Below, one piece after another: positions 1 to 8,679 of a stretch of DNA of 64,000 bases (positions are counted from its first letter, which is position 1; every line of letters begins with the position of its first letter). Made by a program: the position numbers and the translations under genes. The stretch is from Opitutia bacterium. GTDB lineage: Bacteria; Verrucomicrobiota; Verrucomicrobiia; Opitutales; UBA953. Below the pieces are notes generated by a model, which made no database searches, was not told the origin of the DNA, and was given only the letters and a program-made list of their open reading frames with translations. Location of the stretch: contig CANIUQ010000004.1 of assembly GCA_947470855.1 (NCBI GenBank), forward strand, positions 1 to 64,000, in the 5' to 3' direction.

Positions 1-2523
1 AAAGGCCCAGAGAGAAAGAGCGCAGAGGAAGACCGTGACTGAAGTCAGAATCGTACGAGACAAAGTACGATTAATCGCGAAATGAATCACCTCGCGCAAT
101 GAACGCGACGGGTTGTTGTTCAGCTCTTCTCGAATTCGGTCAAAAACAACAATCGTGTCATTCACCGAGTAACCGATGATAAGCAGGATTGCCGCAATGA
201 GAGCAGCGTTGAATTGACCACCGAAGAAGATGAAGAGCGAAACCGTCATTAAGACGTCGTGCAAGGTCGCAACCAAGGCAGCGATACCAAAGCCTGCTTC
301 GAAACGCAGGGCTACGTAGATACCAATACCAACGAGGGCGAGTACCACGGAGAGAATAGCGTTCATACGCAGATCTTCACTGACCGAACCACCGATGGCT
401 TCGCGGGTTAGCATGATTTTATCGATAGAGAGATCCTTATCACGAAGGATTTCAGGATGCTTTTCCTTAATCCCTTCCACGATTTTGGTCACATTCGTGA
501 AGTCAGCCTTCCCTTGAGATTTGGATAATTCCGTTTCGATACGAAGACGTTTTTCTCCACCGCCAATCGGTGCTTGTAGCGTCACCGTGGTGTCGGGGAT
601 ACCCCCTTGTGCGGCGATTTTAACGATATCATTCGTATCAATCTTCGCTTCTGGGTTGATCGCGACCATGGTTGATTCACCTCCACGGAAATCCTTACCG
701 AAAGCGTCTTTACCTTTATAAGCTAATTCAGTGATACCCAGAGCAATGACGACCCACGAGGCGATGAAGGCCACGCGAGCGAAGTTAAGGAATGGAATAT
801 CGAGAGTCGGCTTAAAGACTGGCAGACCAAAGATACGACTGAGAATGCCGCGCGAGAGCGTGAACTCTTGCAGACCACGACAGGTGATGAGTGTGGTGAA
901 AAGCGTGGTGAAGATACCAATGACGAGAGTCACACCAAAACCACGCACTGGACCCGTGCCCATGAAGACAAGAATCATGGCGACGAGTAAGTGCGTTAAG
1001 TTCGCATCAACAATCGTGAGAGTGGCTCGGTTATAACCCTCTCGCAGCGAGACCGCACGGTCTTTACCAAGGCGTGCTTCTTCACGAACACGTTCGAGAA
1101 TCAGAATATTAGCATCGAGCGCCATACCCAGCGTCAGCACCAATGCGGCCACACCTGGTAAGGTGATCGTCGCGTTTAGGTAGGCCATCGCACCTAACAT
1201 CAGGAGCAAATTGAGCACCATACCGAAAACTGAGATCAGTCCGCCCCAAACGTAGAAGGCGAGCATGAAGACAATGATGAGGACGACCGCCACAATGGAG
1301 GCCACGACGGACTTCGACTGTGCGTCCTTCGCGAGTGAAGGACCCACGGCGGTGACGTCTTGAGTAATCAAGGGGAACTCCAAGGGGTTGTTCAGCACAT
1401 TGGAGAGATTGATCGCTTCTTCGCGGGTGAATGAACCCGTGATGGTCGCTCCCGAACTACGAATCGCTTCTTTAACTGTCGGAGCTGATTGGAGAACTCC
1501 ATCAAGAACGACGGCGAGTTGTCCGAGTGAGTTCGAACGATTATTTCCTTCTGCAATTTTCGCCGTGAGGTCGCCAAACTTTTTGGCACCGTCATCGGTG
1601 AACTTCATATCGACATAGAAAGAAATCCCATCATCAGAACGAGCTGAGGAGGCTTTGATAATCGCTCCTGTGGCTTCGGCACGTTTTTTGACGTAATAAC
1701 GGTCCATGGTGACTTCTCCAGTGCGACGATCCACATTGCGTTCCGTGAGAACTTCATAGGTCGCAATCGCTCCATTGTCATCCTGCAAGGCTTTGGTTGA
1801 GCGCTCACGCTCTTCTGCCGTTGGACGGATGCCACGATAGACCTGACGGAACTCGAGTTTCGCAGGTTTCTTTAAAGCATCAATGACATCGGGATTATTG
1901 GCTGCATCTTCACCCGGTAATTGAATTTCGAGAGCTAATTCTCCCACTGGACGAATCACTGGTTCGGCGACACCAAATTGATTTACCCGTTGCTCCATCA
2001 CATGGATGGCTTGATTGACCATTTCCGAGGCAGGCAGATTGGCTTTCTCTTTATTACCCGCTGCACCTGATTCGGCGCCCGAAGGATCGACCTTGAGCGT
2101 AAAGGAAACGCCGCCTTGTAGATCCAGACCTAGTTTTAATTTTCCTTGAGAACGACGGAGCAGCTCCTTGAGCACAATCACATTGCGTTTGGACTGATCG
2201 GGTTCACGAACAAATTCCTTTTCCGTGAAGAAGAAAGGACGGAGGTCGACGGTTGAGGCACGACCTTTACCTTCGCCGATGTCACGCAGTGCTTGATAAT
2301 AGGAAACCGATTTCTGGTCTGCTGCGGTATTGGCTGTTTTCGCGTTTTCAACACGCGTCAGAGCCTCTTGATGAATTTTCGCAAATTCATCGGATTGATT
2401 AATGACTTGGGTCGGAACAAAGTCCGCCAAAGGAGTTGGAGCGATTGGGTGGAACTCGTAGTAAGCGACCGCTAGGGCAACGAGTGAGACCGCAACCTTC
2501 CAGAACCATGTCCTGGATTTCAT
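1..2523 (-). CDS. secDF: SecDF fused protein-export membrane protein (3' end cut off by window)
   Basis: Single reading frame from ATG at 2523 to the window edge, 841 codons visible, so the C-terminus is missing. SecD and SecF are fused. The SecD half has an N-terminal membrane segment (about residues 6-23), a long periplasmic region with GLDLQGG at 132-138, and a membrane domain with the conserved GMALDANILILER (466-478). The SecF half starts near 580 and carries DFRGGE (611-616) and, close to the edge, GYSVNDTIVVFDR. SecDF assists SecYEG by pulling exported proteins across the inner membrane using proton motive force. yajC lies 27 bases upstream on the same strand, the usual SecD-SecF-YajC arrangement. 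Fusion of the two subunits is known in several phyla, so it is not by itself unusual. Confidence 0.96.
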   Translation of the reverse strand, partial: MKSRTWFWKVAVSLVALAVAYYEFHPIAPTPLADFVPTQVINQSDEFAKIHQEALTRVENAKTANTAADQKSVSYYQALRDIGEGKGRASTVDLRPFFFTEKEFVREPDQSKRNVIVLKELLRRSQGKLKLGLDLQGGVSFTLKVDPSGAESGAAGNKEKANLPASEMVNQAIHVMEQRVNQFGVAEPVIRPVGELALEIQLPGEDAANNPDVIDALKKPAKLEFRQVYRGIRPTAEERERSTKALQDDNGAIATYEVLTERNVDRRTGEVTMDRYYVKKRAEATGAIIKASSARSDDGISFYVDMKFTDDGAKKFGDLTAKIAEGNNRSNSLGQLAVVLDGVLQSAPTVKEAIRSSGATITGSFTREEAINLSNVLNNPLEFPLITQDVTAVGPSLAKDAQSKSVVASIVAVVLIIVFMLAFYVWGGLISVFGMVLNLLLMLGAMAYLNATITLPGVAALVLTLGMALDANILILERVREEARLGKDRAVSLREGYNRATLTIVDANLTHLLVAMILVFMGTGPVRGFGVTLVIGIFTTLFTTLITCRGLQEFTLSRGILSRIFGLPVFKPTLDIPFLNFARVAFIASWVVIALGITELAYKGKDAFGKDFRGGESTMVAINPEAKIDTNDIVKIAAQGGIPDTTVTLQAPIGGGEKRLRIETELSKSQGKADFTNVTKIVEGIKEKHPEILRDKDLSIDKIMLTREAIGGSVSEDLRMNAILSVVLALVGIGIYVALRFEAGFGIAALVATLHDVLMTVSLFIFFGGQFNAALIAAILLIIGYSVNDTIVVFDRIREELNNNPSRSLREVIHFAINRTLSRTILTSVTVFLCALSLWAF

Positions 2524-2550
2524 TTCGGTAAGATAAGTGCGAAGTGAGGC

Positions 2551-2898
2551 TTAGTTGAGTGACGCAGGTTTTTCTGCACTCTCAGCTTTTTTCTCGATTA
2601 CGGATTTATGAACCGTCATGCGACCATCATCGAGAGCGATCGTGATACGATCATCCTTGATGCTGACTACACGGCCATAAATACCTGTACCCGTAAGGAC
2701 TTCATCACCGACCGCTAAACTGTTTTGCACCTTTTCACGTTGTTTCTGGGCTTTGCGTTGTGGAGCAATCAAAAGGAAGTAAAAGGCAGCCAACATTAGC
2801 ACCATCATGATGAGTGAGGTCCAAGGGCTGGCTTGTTCAGGAGCAGCGCCTGTCGCCTGAGCTAGGGGGAGATTTACAATAGTTTGGATGATGTTCAT
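2551..2898 (-). CDS. yajC: Preprotein translocase subunit YajC
   Basis: 115 residues from ATG at 2898. A longer frame opens at a TTG (2934), but the ATG start places one hydrophobic segment (about residues 28-50, ending FYFLLIAPQRK) where YajC has its single membrane anchor. The cytoplasmic part has the family pattern of a short beta domain (VGDEVLTGTGIYGRV) and an acidic/Ala tail. YajC binds SecD-SecF at the inner membrane. It probably shares a transcript with secDF just downstream. No strong Shine-Dalgarno sequence precedes the start. Confidence 0.93.
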   Translation of the reverse strand: MNIIQTIVNLPLAQATGAAPEQASPWTSLIMMVLMLAAFYFLLIAPQRKAQKQREKVQNSLAVGDEVLTGTGIYGRVVSIKDDRITIALDDGRMTVHKSVIEKKAESAEKPASLN

Positions 2899-2948
2899 GT
2901 GTGTTTTGTTTGGAAATTGGCTTAAAACCGTCAATTAACCCTCTGAAA

Positions 2949-2971
2949 TGCCTTTGTGGGACAAAAAGGCA
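2949..2971. promoter_or_regulatory. 7-bp inverted repeat between yajC and kup
   Basis: TGCCTTT (2949-2955) and AAAGGCA (2965-2971) form a perfect dyad with a 9-base spacer inside the divergent yajC/kup intergenic region. It could be an operator serving either gene or a 5'-leader hairpin. No known regulator site is matched. Confidence 0.3.
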
Positions 2972-3020
2972 AGCCCCAGCTCGCTGGAATGGTTTTGATT
3001 AAACCAAAAAGAGTCCTCAG

Positions 3021-3030
3021 TGTGAATAAC
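3021..3030 (+). promoter_or_regulatory. TGTGAATAAC motif upstream of kup
   Basis: The 10-base sequence TGTGAATAAC ends 8 bases before the kup ATG. The identical decamer occurs 11 bases before the lpxC/fabZ ATG (18586-18595). It could be part of an extended -10 promoter giving a short leader, or a DnaA-box-like site (its reverse complement contains TTATTCACA). Inference from two occurrences only. Confidence 0.25.
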
Positions 3031-3038
3031 TCACTTTC

Positions 3039-5120
3039 ATGAAAGAAGCTTCTCCGGCGGCTAACCTCAGCCCCTCGTCTTCACTGGCCCAGCCTTTAAC
3101 TCTTGGAGCCACGATAGCGGCTTTGGGGGTAGTCTTCGGGGATATTGGGACGAGTCCTTTATACGCTTTTCGCGAGTGTATTCGCTATGGAATGGCGGCT
3201 GGAGCGTCTCCGATGCAAATAGTGACTCCGGCTCTTTCGATGATTATCTGGTCATTGATCGCGGTGGTGACCATCAAGTATGTCATCTTTTTGATGGAAG
3301 CCAATGATGACGGCGAAGGGGGCATCATGACCCTCGTCTCTCTGGCCTCAAAAGAAAACCACAGTGATGAGATTAAAAGTCCCGCACCCCGCAAACATCG
3401 TAACGCCTTCGTGCTTCTCGGTGTCTTTGGGACCGCTTTGCTTTTTGGCGATGGAGTTATCACGCCTGCGATTTCGGTTCTCTCCGCACTCGAAGGTATC
3501 AAAGAGGCAGGTGCACATGCAACCAATCCGGCGGAGTTAAATGTTTTCCTGCGAACAATTTCTGATCCGAAGTTTGTCCACTACTTCATTCCTAGTGCTG
3601 CCGTGCTGATTTTATTCGGTATTTTCTATTTACAAAAAAGAGGTTCAGGAAAAGTAGGCATGTATTTTGGTCCCGTTACCTTGATTTGGTTTATCTGTAT
3701 GGCGACGACAGGTATTTGGTCGATTATCCAACACAGCGAGCATATCCCTGCCCTGCTGACGACCTTCAATCCTTTAACGGCGATTGGCTTCTTCTTGGAG
3801 CATCCAGGTTTAGGGTTGGTTATCTCGGGTGCTGTTTTCTTGGCCGTTACGGGTGCGGAAGCTCTTTATGCCGATATGGGTCACTTTGGACAAAAACCCA
3901 TTCGTGCTGGCTGGTATTTTATCGTCTTCCCTGCTTTGATTTTAAATTACCTCGGACAAGGGGCTTGGGCGCTCGCTTCCGAAGCTCGTTTATTACAAGG
4001 CGGATTCAACCCCTTCTTTAATATGGCACCTGCTTGGGCACAGATTCCTTTAACGGTGATGGCAACCCTCGCAGCGATTATCGCCTCACAAGCACTTATC
4101 TCGGGAGCTTTCTCCACCACGATGCAGGCAATTCAGTTAAACTTCCTGCCTCGCATGCGCATTGAGCGAACCTCAGATAAAGAATACGGACAAATCTATG
4201 TGCCGATTGTGAATTGGATGCTGATGATCGGCTCCATCTATCTCGTTCTTCAATATCGAACCTCCGAAAATCTGGTCAGCGCTTATGGTATTGCGGTCAG
4301 TTTGACGATGTTTGTGACCACGATTCTATTTGGACAGTACCTGCGCCGAAAACTTAATATTCCTGTTTTCACTGGGTTCATCTTAGTCGCTCCTCTCCTA
4401 CTTCTCGAATCCTTCTTCGTCCTCGGGAATTTGCCGAAAATTTTTGAAGCTGGATGGCTTCCCTTAGCCGCTGGCTTTTTACTCTATTACATCATGTCGG
4501 TCTGGAACAAGGGTCGCATTGCGATGCGTAATAAACTGATTGAAACAGGAACAGGTGATGATTTTGCCATTTTCCTCGATAGCGTGGAAGATCGTTTTTG
4601 TTCGGGTAAACTGAGTCGGGTTAAAGGTACTGCGATTTACTTAGCTGGAACCTCGAATGCGGTGCCGATGGCTCTAGCCCACAACCTAAAGCATAATCGT
4701 GTTCTGCATGATCACATCATCATTGTAACGATGACTGTCGATGAAGACCGGGCTTATGTGAATCGCGATGAGCGTGTGACATTCACTTCGCGCGGATCCA
4801 AATTCTGTAGCGTTAATAAAAAGGAAGACTTCCCGCTTGTTCTACGTGTGGTCGGTAAATTCGGTTTCCGTGAAAAACAGGACATCTTCCCCATTCTCGA
4901 AGCGGCTTATAAAGAGCTCGGTATTTCACCCAACCCCTTAGAAGTCACCTACTTCCTCAGTCGCGAAACGATTGTCCGCGACACATCGAAAAACTTCTCC
5001 CTCAACACTGTTCAGGAAAAACTTTTCGAAGTGCTGAATCGCAATGCACTCTCGGCAACCGCCTACTTCAACCTACCTCCAGGTCGAGTGGTCGAACTGG
5101 GAATGCAGGTCGAACTCTAA
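3039..5120 (+). CDS. kup: KUP-family potassium uptake protein
   Basis: 693 residues, ATG start. The family signature GVVFGDIGTSPLYAFRE sits at residues 30-46, followed by an acidic loop EANDDGEGG and about twelve hydrophobic membrane segments to roughly residue 500. A hydrophilic cytoplasmic domain follows to the end. KUP proteins take up K+ by proton symport at the inner membrane. Length fits the family (about 620-700). The gene is divergent from yajC-secDF and convergent with carA (13 bases between stops), so it is probably transcribed alone. No ktr or trk genes are nearby. Confidence 0.95.
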   Translation: MKEASPAANLSPSSSLAQPLTLGATIAALGVVFGDIGTSPLYAFRECIRYGMAAGASPMQIVTPALSMIIWSLIAVVTIKYVIFLMEANDDGEGGIMTLVSLASKENHSDEIKSPAPRKHRNAFVLLGVFGTALLFGDGVITPAISVLSALEGIKEAGAHATNPAELNVFLRTISDPKFVHYFIPSAAVLILFGIFYLQKRGSGKVGMYFGPVTLIWFICMATTGIWSIIQHSEHIPALLTTFNPLTAIGFFLEHPGLGLVISGAVFLAVTGAEALYADMGHFGQKPIRAGWYFIVFPALILNYLGQGAWALASEARLLQGGFNPFFNMAPAWAQIPLTVMATLAAIIASQALISGAFSTTMQAIQLNFLPRMRIERTSDKEYGQIYVPIVNWMLMIGSIYLVLQYRTSENLVSAYGIAVSLTMFVTTILFGQYLRRKLNIPVFTGFILVAPLLLLESFFVLGNLPKIFEAGWLPLAAGFLLYYIMSVWNKGRIAMRNKLIETGTGDDFAIFLDSVEDRFCSGKLSRVKGTAIYLAGTSNAVPMALAHNLKHNRVLHDHIIIVTMTVDEDRAYVNRDERVTFTSRGSKFCSVNKKEDFPLVLRVVGKFGFREKQDIFPILEAAYKELGISPNPLEVTYFLSRETIVRDTSKNFSLNTVQEKLFEVLNRNALSATAYFNLPPGRVVELGMQVEL

Positions 5121-5133
5121 GAATCGGCCGACT

Positions 5134-6291
5134 TTACTTAGCCTTTTTACTCTTAGCGACCATTTCATAGAAACGGTCAAAGAGAACATCGGCGTCGTTT
5201 GGACCTGGCCCGGCTTCGGGGTGATACTGCACCGAGAAGACCGGCTTATCTTTGAGTCGAAGTCCCGAAACGGTATTATCGTTTAAATTGATTTCGGTGA
5301 CGACAGCACCACAACGCTCAAGCTCTTCGGGCTTCGAGGCAAATCCGTGATTTTGTGCCGTGATAGCGACGCGACCTTCTTCCGTATTCTTTACGGGCTG
5401 ATTTCCTCCACGGTGACCGAACTTTAATTTATAAGTCGATGCACCAATCGCGTGCGTAATAATTTGGTGACCCAAACATATTCCAAAAACAGGATACGAC
5501 TGGATTAAATCGCGCACCGCTTCGTGGGCGTATTTCAGTGCAGCAGGGTCGCCTGGGCCGTTGGACAGGAATACCCCGTCAGGATTATAGGCACGAATCA
5601 CTGAGGAAGGAGTTGTCGCGGGGAAAACTTGAACATCGAAACCCGAATCAACTAATCGACGGAAAATCGAAGTCTTGGCACCAAAGTCATAAGCGGCGAT
5701 TCGATAACGGACCGCACGATTCTTGGGCTTGTTAAGATTTGTGCCAGTAACGGTAAAAGGGGCGCAGTCTCCGACGGTTTGGTTATAGTTATAAGGCGCG
5801 GAACAGGTTACCTCTTTAACGAAATCAGCCCCCACCGTACCCGACCATGCGCGAGCGCGCTTCAAGGCTTCTTCATCGGAAATATCTTCCGTTGAAAGAC
5901 AGGCTTTCATTACTCCGCCCGAGCGAAGTTTCTTCGTCAAGGCACGCGTATCAATTCCAGTAATACCTGGGATGCCGTATTTTTTTAACCAAGTACTGAG
6001 ATCCGTCGTTGCACGCCAATTGGAGACAACGGGAGAGAGATCGCGTACGACAAATCCAGCCACGTGTGGACGCTGCGACTCAAGATCGTCTTCATTGACG
6101 CCGTAGTTGCCAATTTGTGGCGTGGTCATCGTAACGATTTGTCCGAAGTAGGAAGGGTCTGTGAGAATTTCTTGATACCCAGTCATGCTGGTATTGAACA
6201 CCACTTCGCCGCAGAGGGTCTTCTCCGCCCCAAATGCTTTGCCCTTCAGAATCGTTCCATCTTCAAGAGCAAGAACAGCGTGGCGTGTCAT
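5134..6291 (-). CDS. carA: Carbamoyl-phosphate synthase small (glutaminase) subunit
   Basis: 385 residues, ATG start. The N-terminal CarA domain contains [14 protein letters not shown] (39-51). The C-terminal class I glutamine amidotransferase domain has the nucleophile in GICLGHQ (Cys272) and the His/Glu of YHPEAGPGP (His357, Glu359). It hydrolyses glutamine and passes ammonia to CarB to make carbamoyl phosphate for pyrimidines and arginine. carB is not adjacent in this window. A possible promoter (TATAAG within 6341-6360, minus strand) lies about 55 bases upstream. Confidence 0.96.
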   Translation of the reverse strand: MTRHAVLALEDGTILKGKAFGAEKTLCGEVVFNTSMTGYQEILTDPSYFGQIVTMTTPQIGNYGVNEDDLESQRPHVAGFVVRDLSPVVSNWRATTDLSTWLKKYGIPGITGIDTRALTKKLRSGGVMKACLSTEDISDEEALKRARAWSGTVGADFVKEVTCSAPYNYNQTVGDCAPFTVTGTNLNKPKNRAVRYRIAAYDFGAKTSIFRRLVDSGFDVQVFPATTPSSVIRAYNPDGVFLSNGPGDPAALKYAHEAVRDLIQSYPVFGICLGHQIITHAIGASTYKLKFGHRGGNQPVKNTEEGRVAITAQNHGFASKPEELERCGAVVTEINLNDNTVSGLRLKDKPVFSVQYHPEAGPGPNDADVLFDRFYEMVAKSKKAK

Positions 6292-6340
6292 GAGGTCGTT
6301 TTGAATGACGGTTCGCCCTCGGAGTGAAGCAAAAAAGAAA

Positions 6341-6360
6341 ACAATCTTATAAACACCCTA
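6341..6360 (-). promoter_or_regulatory. Candidate carA promoter region
   Basis: Minus strand reads TAGGGTGTTTATAAGATTGT. TATAAG resembles a -10 box about 55 bases upstream of the carA ATG. No convincing -35 box is seen. The TAGGGT portion recurs upstream of queD and groES. Confidence 0.3.
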
Positions 6361-6370
6361 CCCAGGGAGG

Positions 6371-7063
6371 CTAGAAACCCTTCATCGCATCCCCACCTAA
6401 AGGGGCTGGCGGACGGGATCCAGTATCAAGGGAATCAGCAAAATAGGGCTTATGTACCTGCCAGCCTGCACGATAAGGGGCACCGTGAGACTTTACCCAT
6501 TCGGTAATCGAGTTTAAGACCGTGGATTCGGACCGTTGTGACCACTCTGGGTGGAGCCACACATTGGGCGCATGCCAATGCCCGCCGACAGCCGAGGTCC
6601 ATTTTTTCATCGAATCGGGCGATTCCACGATGAGTTTTATCTCATTCGCCCGAATTAGGGAGTCTGGTAAAGGGGGTTTTGCCCATTTGGGGCTTACAGT
6701 CACCCAGGCAAAGCCATCGGCAATGGGATAAGCTCCGCAGGTTTCAAGGTGGACGGGTAAACCGACAGCACTGCAGGCCTTCAACAAGGAAGTTAGGTCG
6801 TACACGCAAGGCTCGCCACCCGTAATCACCACAAATTCAGGTTGGTTTGCCTTGGCTTCTCGAGCCAACTCCTCGGCACTCGCCTTACGAATGTCCTTAG
6901 GAATATACTGAGGATGCCAAGTGGAAGCAGAGTCACACCATGGACACTTTACTGGGCAACCTTGCAGGCGAATGAAGAAAGCTTTGCGCCCAAGGTGAAC
7001 ACCCTCCCCTTGCCAACTGAGAAACGTTTCATTGACCGGATAGAGTTCAGCCATCTTAGACAT
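6371..7063 (-). CDS. queE: 7-carboxy-7-deazaguanine synthase (radical SAM)
   Basis: 231 residues from ATG at 7063. A second ATG at 7054 (MAELYP) is equally possible. The radical-SAM cluster motif is C36-x3-C40-x2-C43 (GCPVKCPWCD), the usual CX3CX2C, and ITGGEP follows further on. QueE converts 6-carboxytetrahydropterin to 7-carboxy-7-deazaguanine in the preQ0/queuosine pathway. The start overlaps the queD stop by a few bases, so the two are co-translated. queC lies 2.7 kb away on the same strand behind two unrelated-looking envelope genes. queF and the tgt/queA genes are not in the window. Confidence 0.93.
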   Translation of the reverse strand: MSKMAELYPVNETFLSWQGEGVHLGRKAFFIRLQGCPVKCPWCDSASTWHPQYIPKDIRKASAEELAREAKANQPEFVVITGGEPCVYDLTSLLKACSAVGLPVHLETCGAYPIADGFAWVTVSPKWAKPPLPDSLIRANEIKLIVESPDSMKKWTSAVGGHWHAPNVWLHPEWSQRSESTVLNSITEWVKSHGAPYRAGWQVHKPYFADSLDTGSRPPAPLGGDAMKGF

Positions 7064-7490
7064 CGGGCTGATAGCGCGCCGAATTTTTAGAATCTTCGTG
7101 GAGAATGATTTGCTGCACCCAAGCTCGGTCACCGAATTCTTTTCTTACCATCGGATCAAAGGTTTCGAAAAGAAACTGCGCGATACCTTCGGTTGAAACG
7201 GACTCAATGACCAAGGCTTTGAAAAGTTGTGGGTGATTTTTCAAAAGGGCTTCACGCTGAGGATCCGCTTTGGCGAAAAGACAGGCGTGATCCAAATTCT
7301 CATCAATCCATGTTTTTAAAAAACCGAGACCGCCGAAATCGACGACAAAGCCTCGTTGGTCGATTTGTTTACAAGCAAACTCGATTTCAATCGACCAGTT
7401 ATGTCCATGAATAAAAGCACAACGCCCCTCGTGCCTAAACTGACGATGAGCGAAAGGGATATCGGCAAAGACTTTACGACACGTAAACAT
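7056..7490 (-). CDS. queD: 6-carboxytetrahydropterin synthase
   Basis: 144 residues from ATG at 7490. The open frame extends to a TTG at 7529, but homologous proteins begin at MFTCRKVFADIPFAHRQ. The zinc-binding histidines are H15 (FAHRQ), H28 and H30 (IHGHNW), and C24 is in the position of the catalytic cysteine. A second conserved stretch is LDHACLF. QueD makes 6-carboxy-5,6,7,8-tetrahydropterin from dihydroneopterin triphosphate, the step before QueE. A perfect 7-bp hairpin (7505-7521) sits 15 bases before the start. Confidence 0.93.
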   Translation of the reverse strand: MFTCRKVFADIPFAHRQFRHEGRCAFIHGHNWSIEIEFACKQIDQRGFVVDFGGLGFLKTWIDENLDHACLFAKADPQREALLKNHPQLFKALVIESVSTEGIAQFLFETFDPMVRKEFGDRAWVQQIILHEDSKNSARYQPDV

Positions 7491-7504
7491 GAACACAGGG
7501 AAAT

Positions 7505-7521
7505 AGACGAGGCGCTCGTCT
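7505..7521 (-). promoter_or_regulatory. Hairpin in the queD leader
   Basis: AGACGAG and CTCGTCT separated by three bases form a perfect 7-bp stem whose end is 14 bases before the queD ATG, where a ribosome would bind. It may modulate translation. It does not resemble the preQ1 riboswitch consensus. Confidence 0.35.
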
Positions 7522-7561
7522 CCTCGCAAGGCACATTCTTGATAAACCCTAAGAATTAGAC

Positions 7562-7599
7562 AAAAAAGAGGCCTACCCTCGATTTCTTAGGTAGGCCTC
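7562..7599 (-). terminator. Rho-independent terminator of the barrel gene
   Basis: On the minus strand a perfect 10-bp stem (GAGGCCTACC paired with GGTAGGCCTC, 12-base loop) is followed by six T residues. It lies 26 bases after the stop of the 7626-8549 gene and separates it from queD. Confidence 0.9.
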
Positions 7600-7625
7600 G
7601 GTACGGCTATGAAACGGTGATTGTC

Positions 7626-8549
7626 TTAGAACGAATGGATAACGCCAATGGACCAAATACCTGTTGCGTGTACCGGATTCACCAATCCACTTGTTTTAGG
7701 CACCTTGCTTTCGACTTTCACAGGTTCGCTGTAAAAAACATAGGCTGAGGTTGATTGATTCATCTTATAACTAAGCCCTGCCGCGAGGATGGTTTCGAAT
7801 CCTCCACTCTCAAGGTCTTCGCTATAAGTCGCATCAACGGTGCGCTGAATATTTTTATCGCGATATTGACGAAGGTAAGTCGCCTGCAGTGAAGCCGACA
7901 ACTCAGGAGTCAATTCATAGCGCAAACCACCGCTCACCGAGACAATACTTCCAGGACGGAAATAGGTATCGGAAAGCAATGAACCTTGAGCTTGTACCTG
8001 CAGAAATTGCGTAAACACATCGGTGGATAATCCGAAGTCTTTACGCAATCCCAGTAAGAGGTCGGTTGAACCCGTGCCTGGCTGCAAATAACGACGTGGC
8101 ACAGTGAGAACCAAGTCGTCTTTACCCGTGGGCAGTTTAAGTCCTGCGATAACCGTATAACCCTGCCAAGGGAAACGCGTAGACACAGTGATATCACCTA
8201 AGCCTACGACTTTACCAGAAGACGAACTGGTTTTGAGCGTACGATCAATACGAGGCACGGTAATCGCTACCGTCTGGCCAAAGAGTTGCGTTTCGAGAGT
8301 CGCAATCAAATTACGGTGTAAGGCCGTAAAATGCGCATGCGCTCCGTTGTTACGCTCATCTTGATTGATGTAGTCGTATCGCAGGTCGAGCGTGTACTCT
8401 CCCGCTTGTGCAGCAGGACGTTCACTGAGATTATCGACTGTAACTTTAACGCAACCGCAAGGACAGGCCTGTGCAGTGGTGAAGACTCCTAAAGCAAGGA
8501 ATCCGAGTAGGGCCGCTGGCGTTGAGCGAGCGAAGGAAGAAGTATTCAT
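7626..8549 (-). CDS. Putative outer-membrane beta-barrel protein with CPCGC motif
   Basis: 307 residues, ATG start. Residues 1-28 form a signal peptide (basic start, hydrophobic core AALLGFLALGVF, AQA before the cleavage site). The mature protein opens with CPCGC, a Cys cluster that could bind a metal or be disulfide-bonded. The rest alternates short amphipathic strands (LDLRYDYI, VSGGLRYEL, LSASLQATYL) and ends in phenylalanine (GVIHSF), the recognition signature of outer-membrane barrels. It resembles MetA-pathway/transporter-type barrel proteins in general pattern only. Function unknown. A strong terminator follows it, and an operator-like dyad lies 22-49 bases upstream. The gene before it encodes a small exported CPLC protein, so the two may serve one metal-related task; that is inference. 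Confidence 0.75.
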   Translation of the reverse strand: MNTSSFARSTPAALLGFLALGVFTTAQACPCGCVKVTVDNLSERPAAQAGEYTLDLRYDYINQDERNNGAHAHFTALHRNLIATLETQLFGQTVAITVPRIDRTLKTSSSSGKVVGLGDITVSTRFPWQGYTVIAGLKLPTGKDDLVLTVPRRYLQPGTGSTDLLLGLRKDFGLSTDVFTQFLQVQAQGSLLSDTYFRPGSIVSVSGGLRYELTPELSASLQATYLRQYRDKNIQRTVDATYSEDLESGGFETILAAGLSYKMNQSTSAYVFYSEPVKVESKVPKTSGLVNPVHATGIWSIGVIHSF

Positions 8550-8570
8550 GATTATTAGGTTTTTGGTTTA

Positions 8571-8598
8571 CGTGTAAGGTGTGGCCAAATCTTACACG
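8571..8598. promoter_or_regulatory. Operator-like dyad upstream of the barrel gene
   Basis: CGTGTAAG (8571-8578) and CTTACACG (8591-8598) form a perfect 8-bp inverted repeat with a 12-base spacer, 22 bases upstream of the barrel gene start and between two tandem Cys-motif genes. Arm length and spacing suit a dimeric regulator or a leader hairpin. No U-run follows on either strand, which argues against a terminator. It matches no regulator site I recognise. Confidence 0.4.
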
Positions 8599-8679
8599 CA
8601 AACAGGCGCGCACCCATTGGGGAGCGACTTGTTAAAAAGTGAAGCCACGATGGACCGAAGTCCAAACGAGAAGAAATCG

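Noticed and set aside
5538-6327. Plus-strand open frames opposite carA
   Set aside because: They are shadows of a clear CarA gene, with no homologous motifs.
7491-7561. preQ1 riboswitch before queD
   Set aside because: The leader has a hairpin, but I cannot find the preQ1-I or -II loop and tail sequences.
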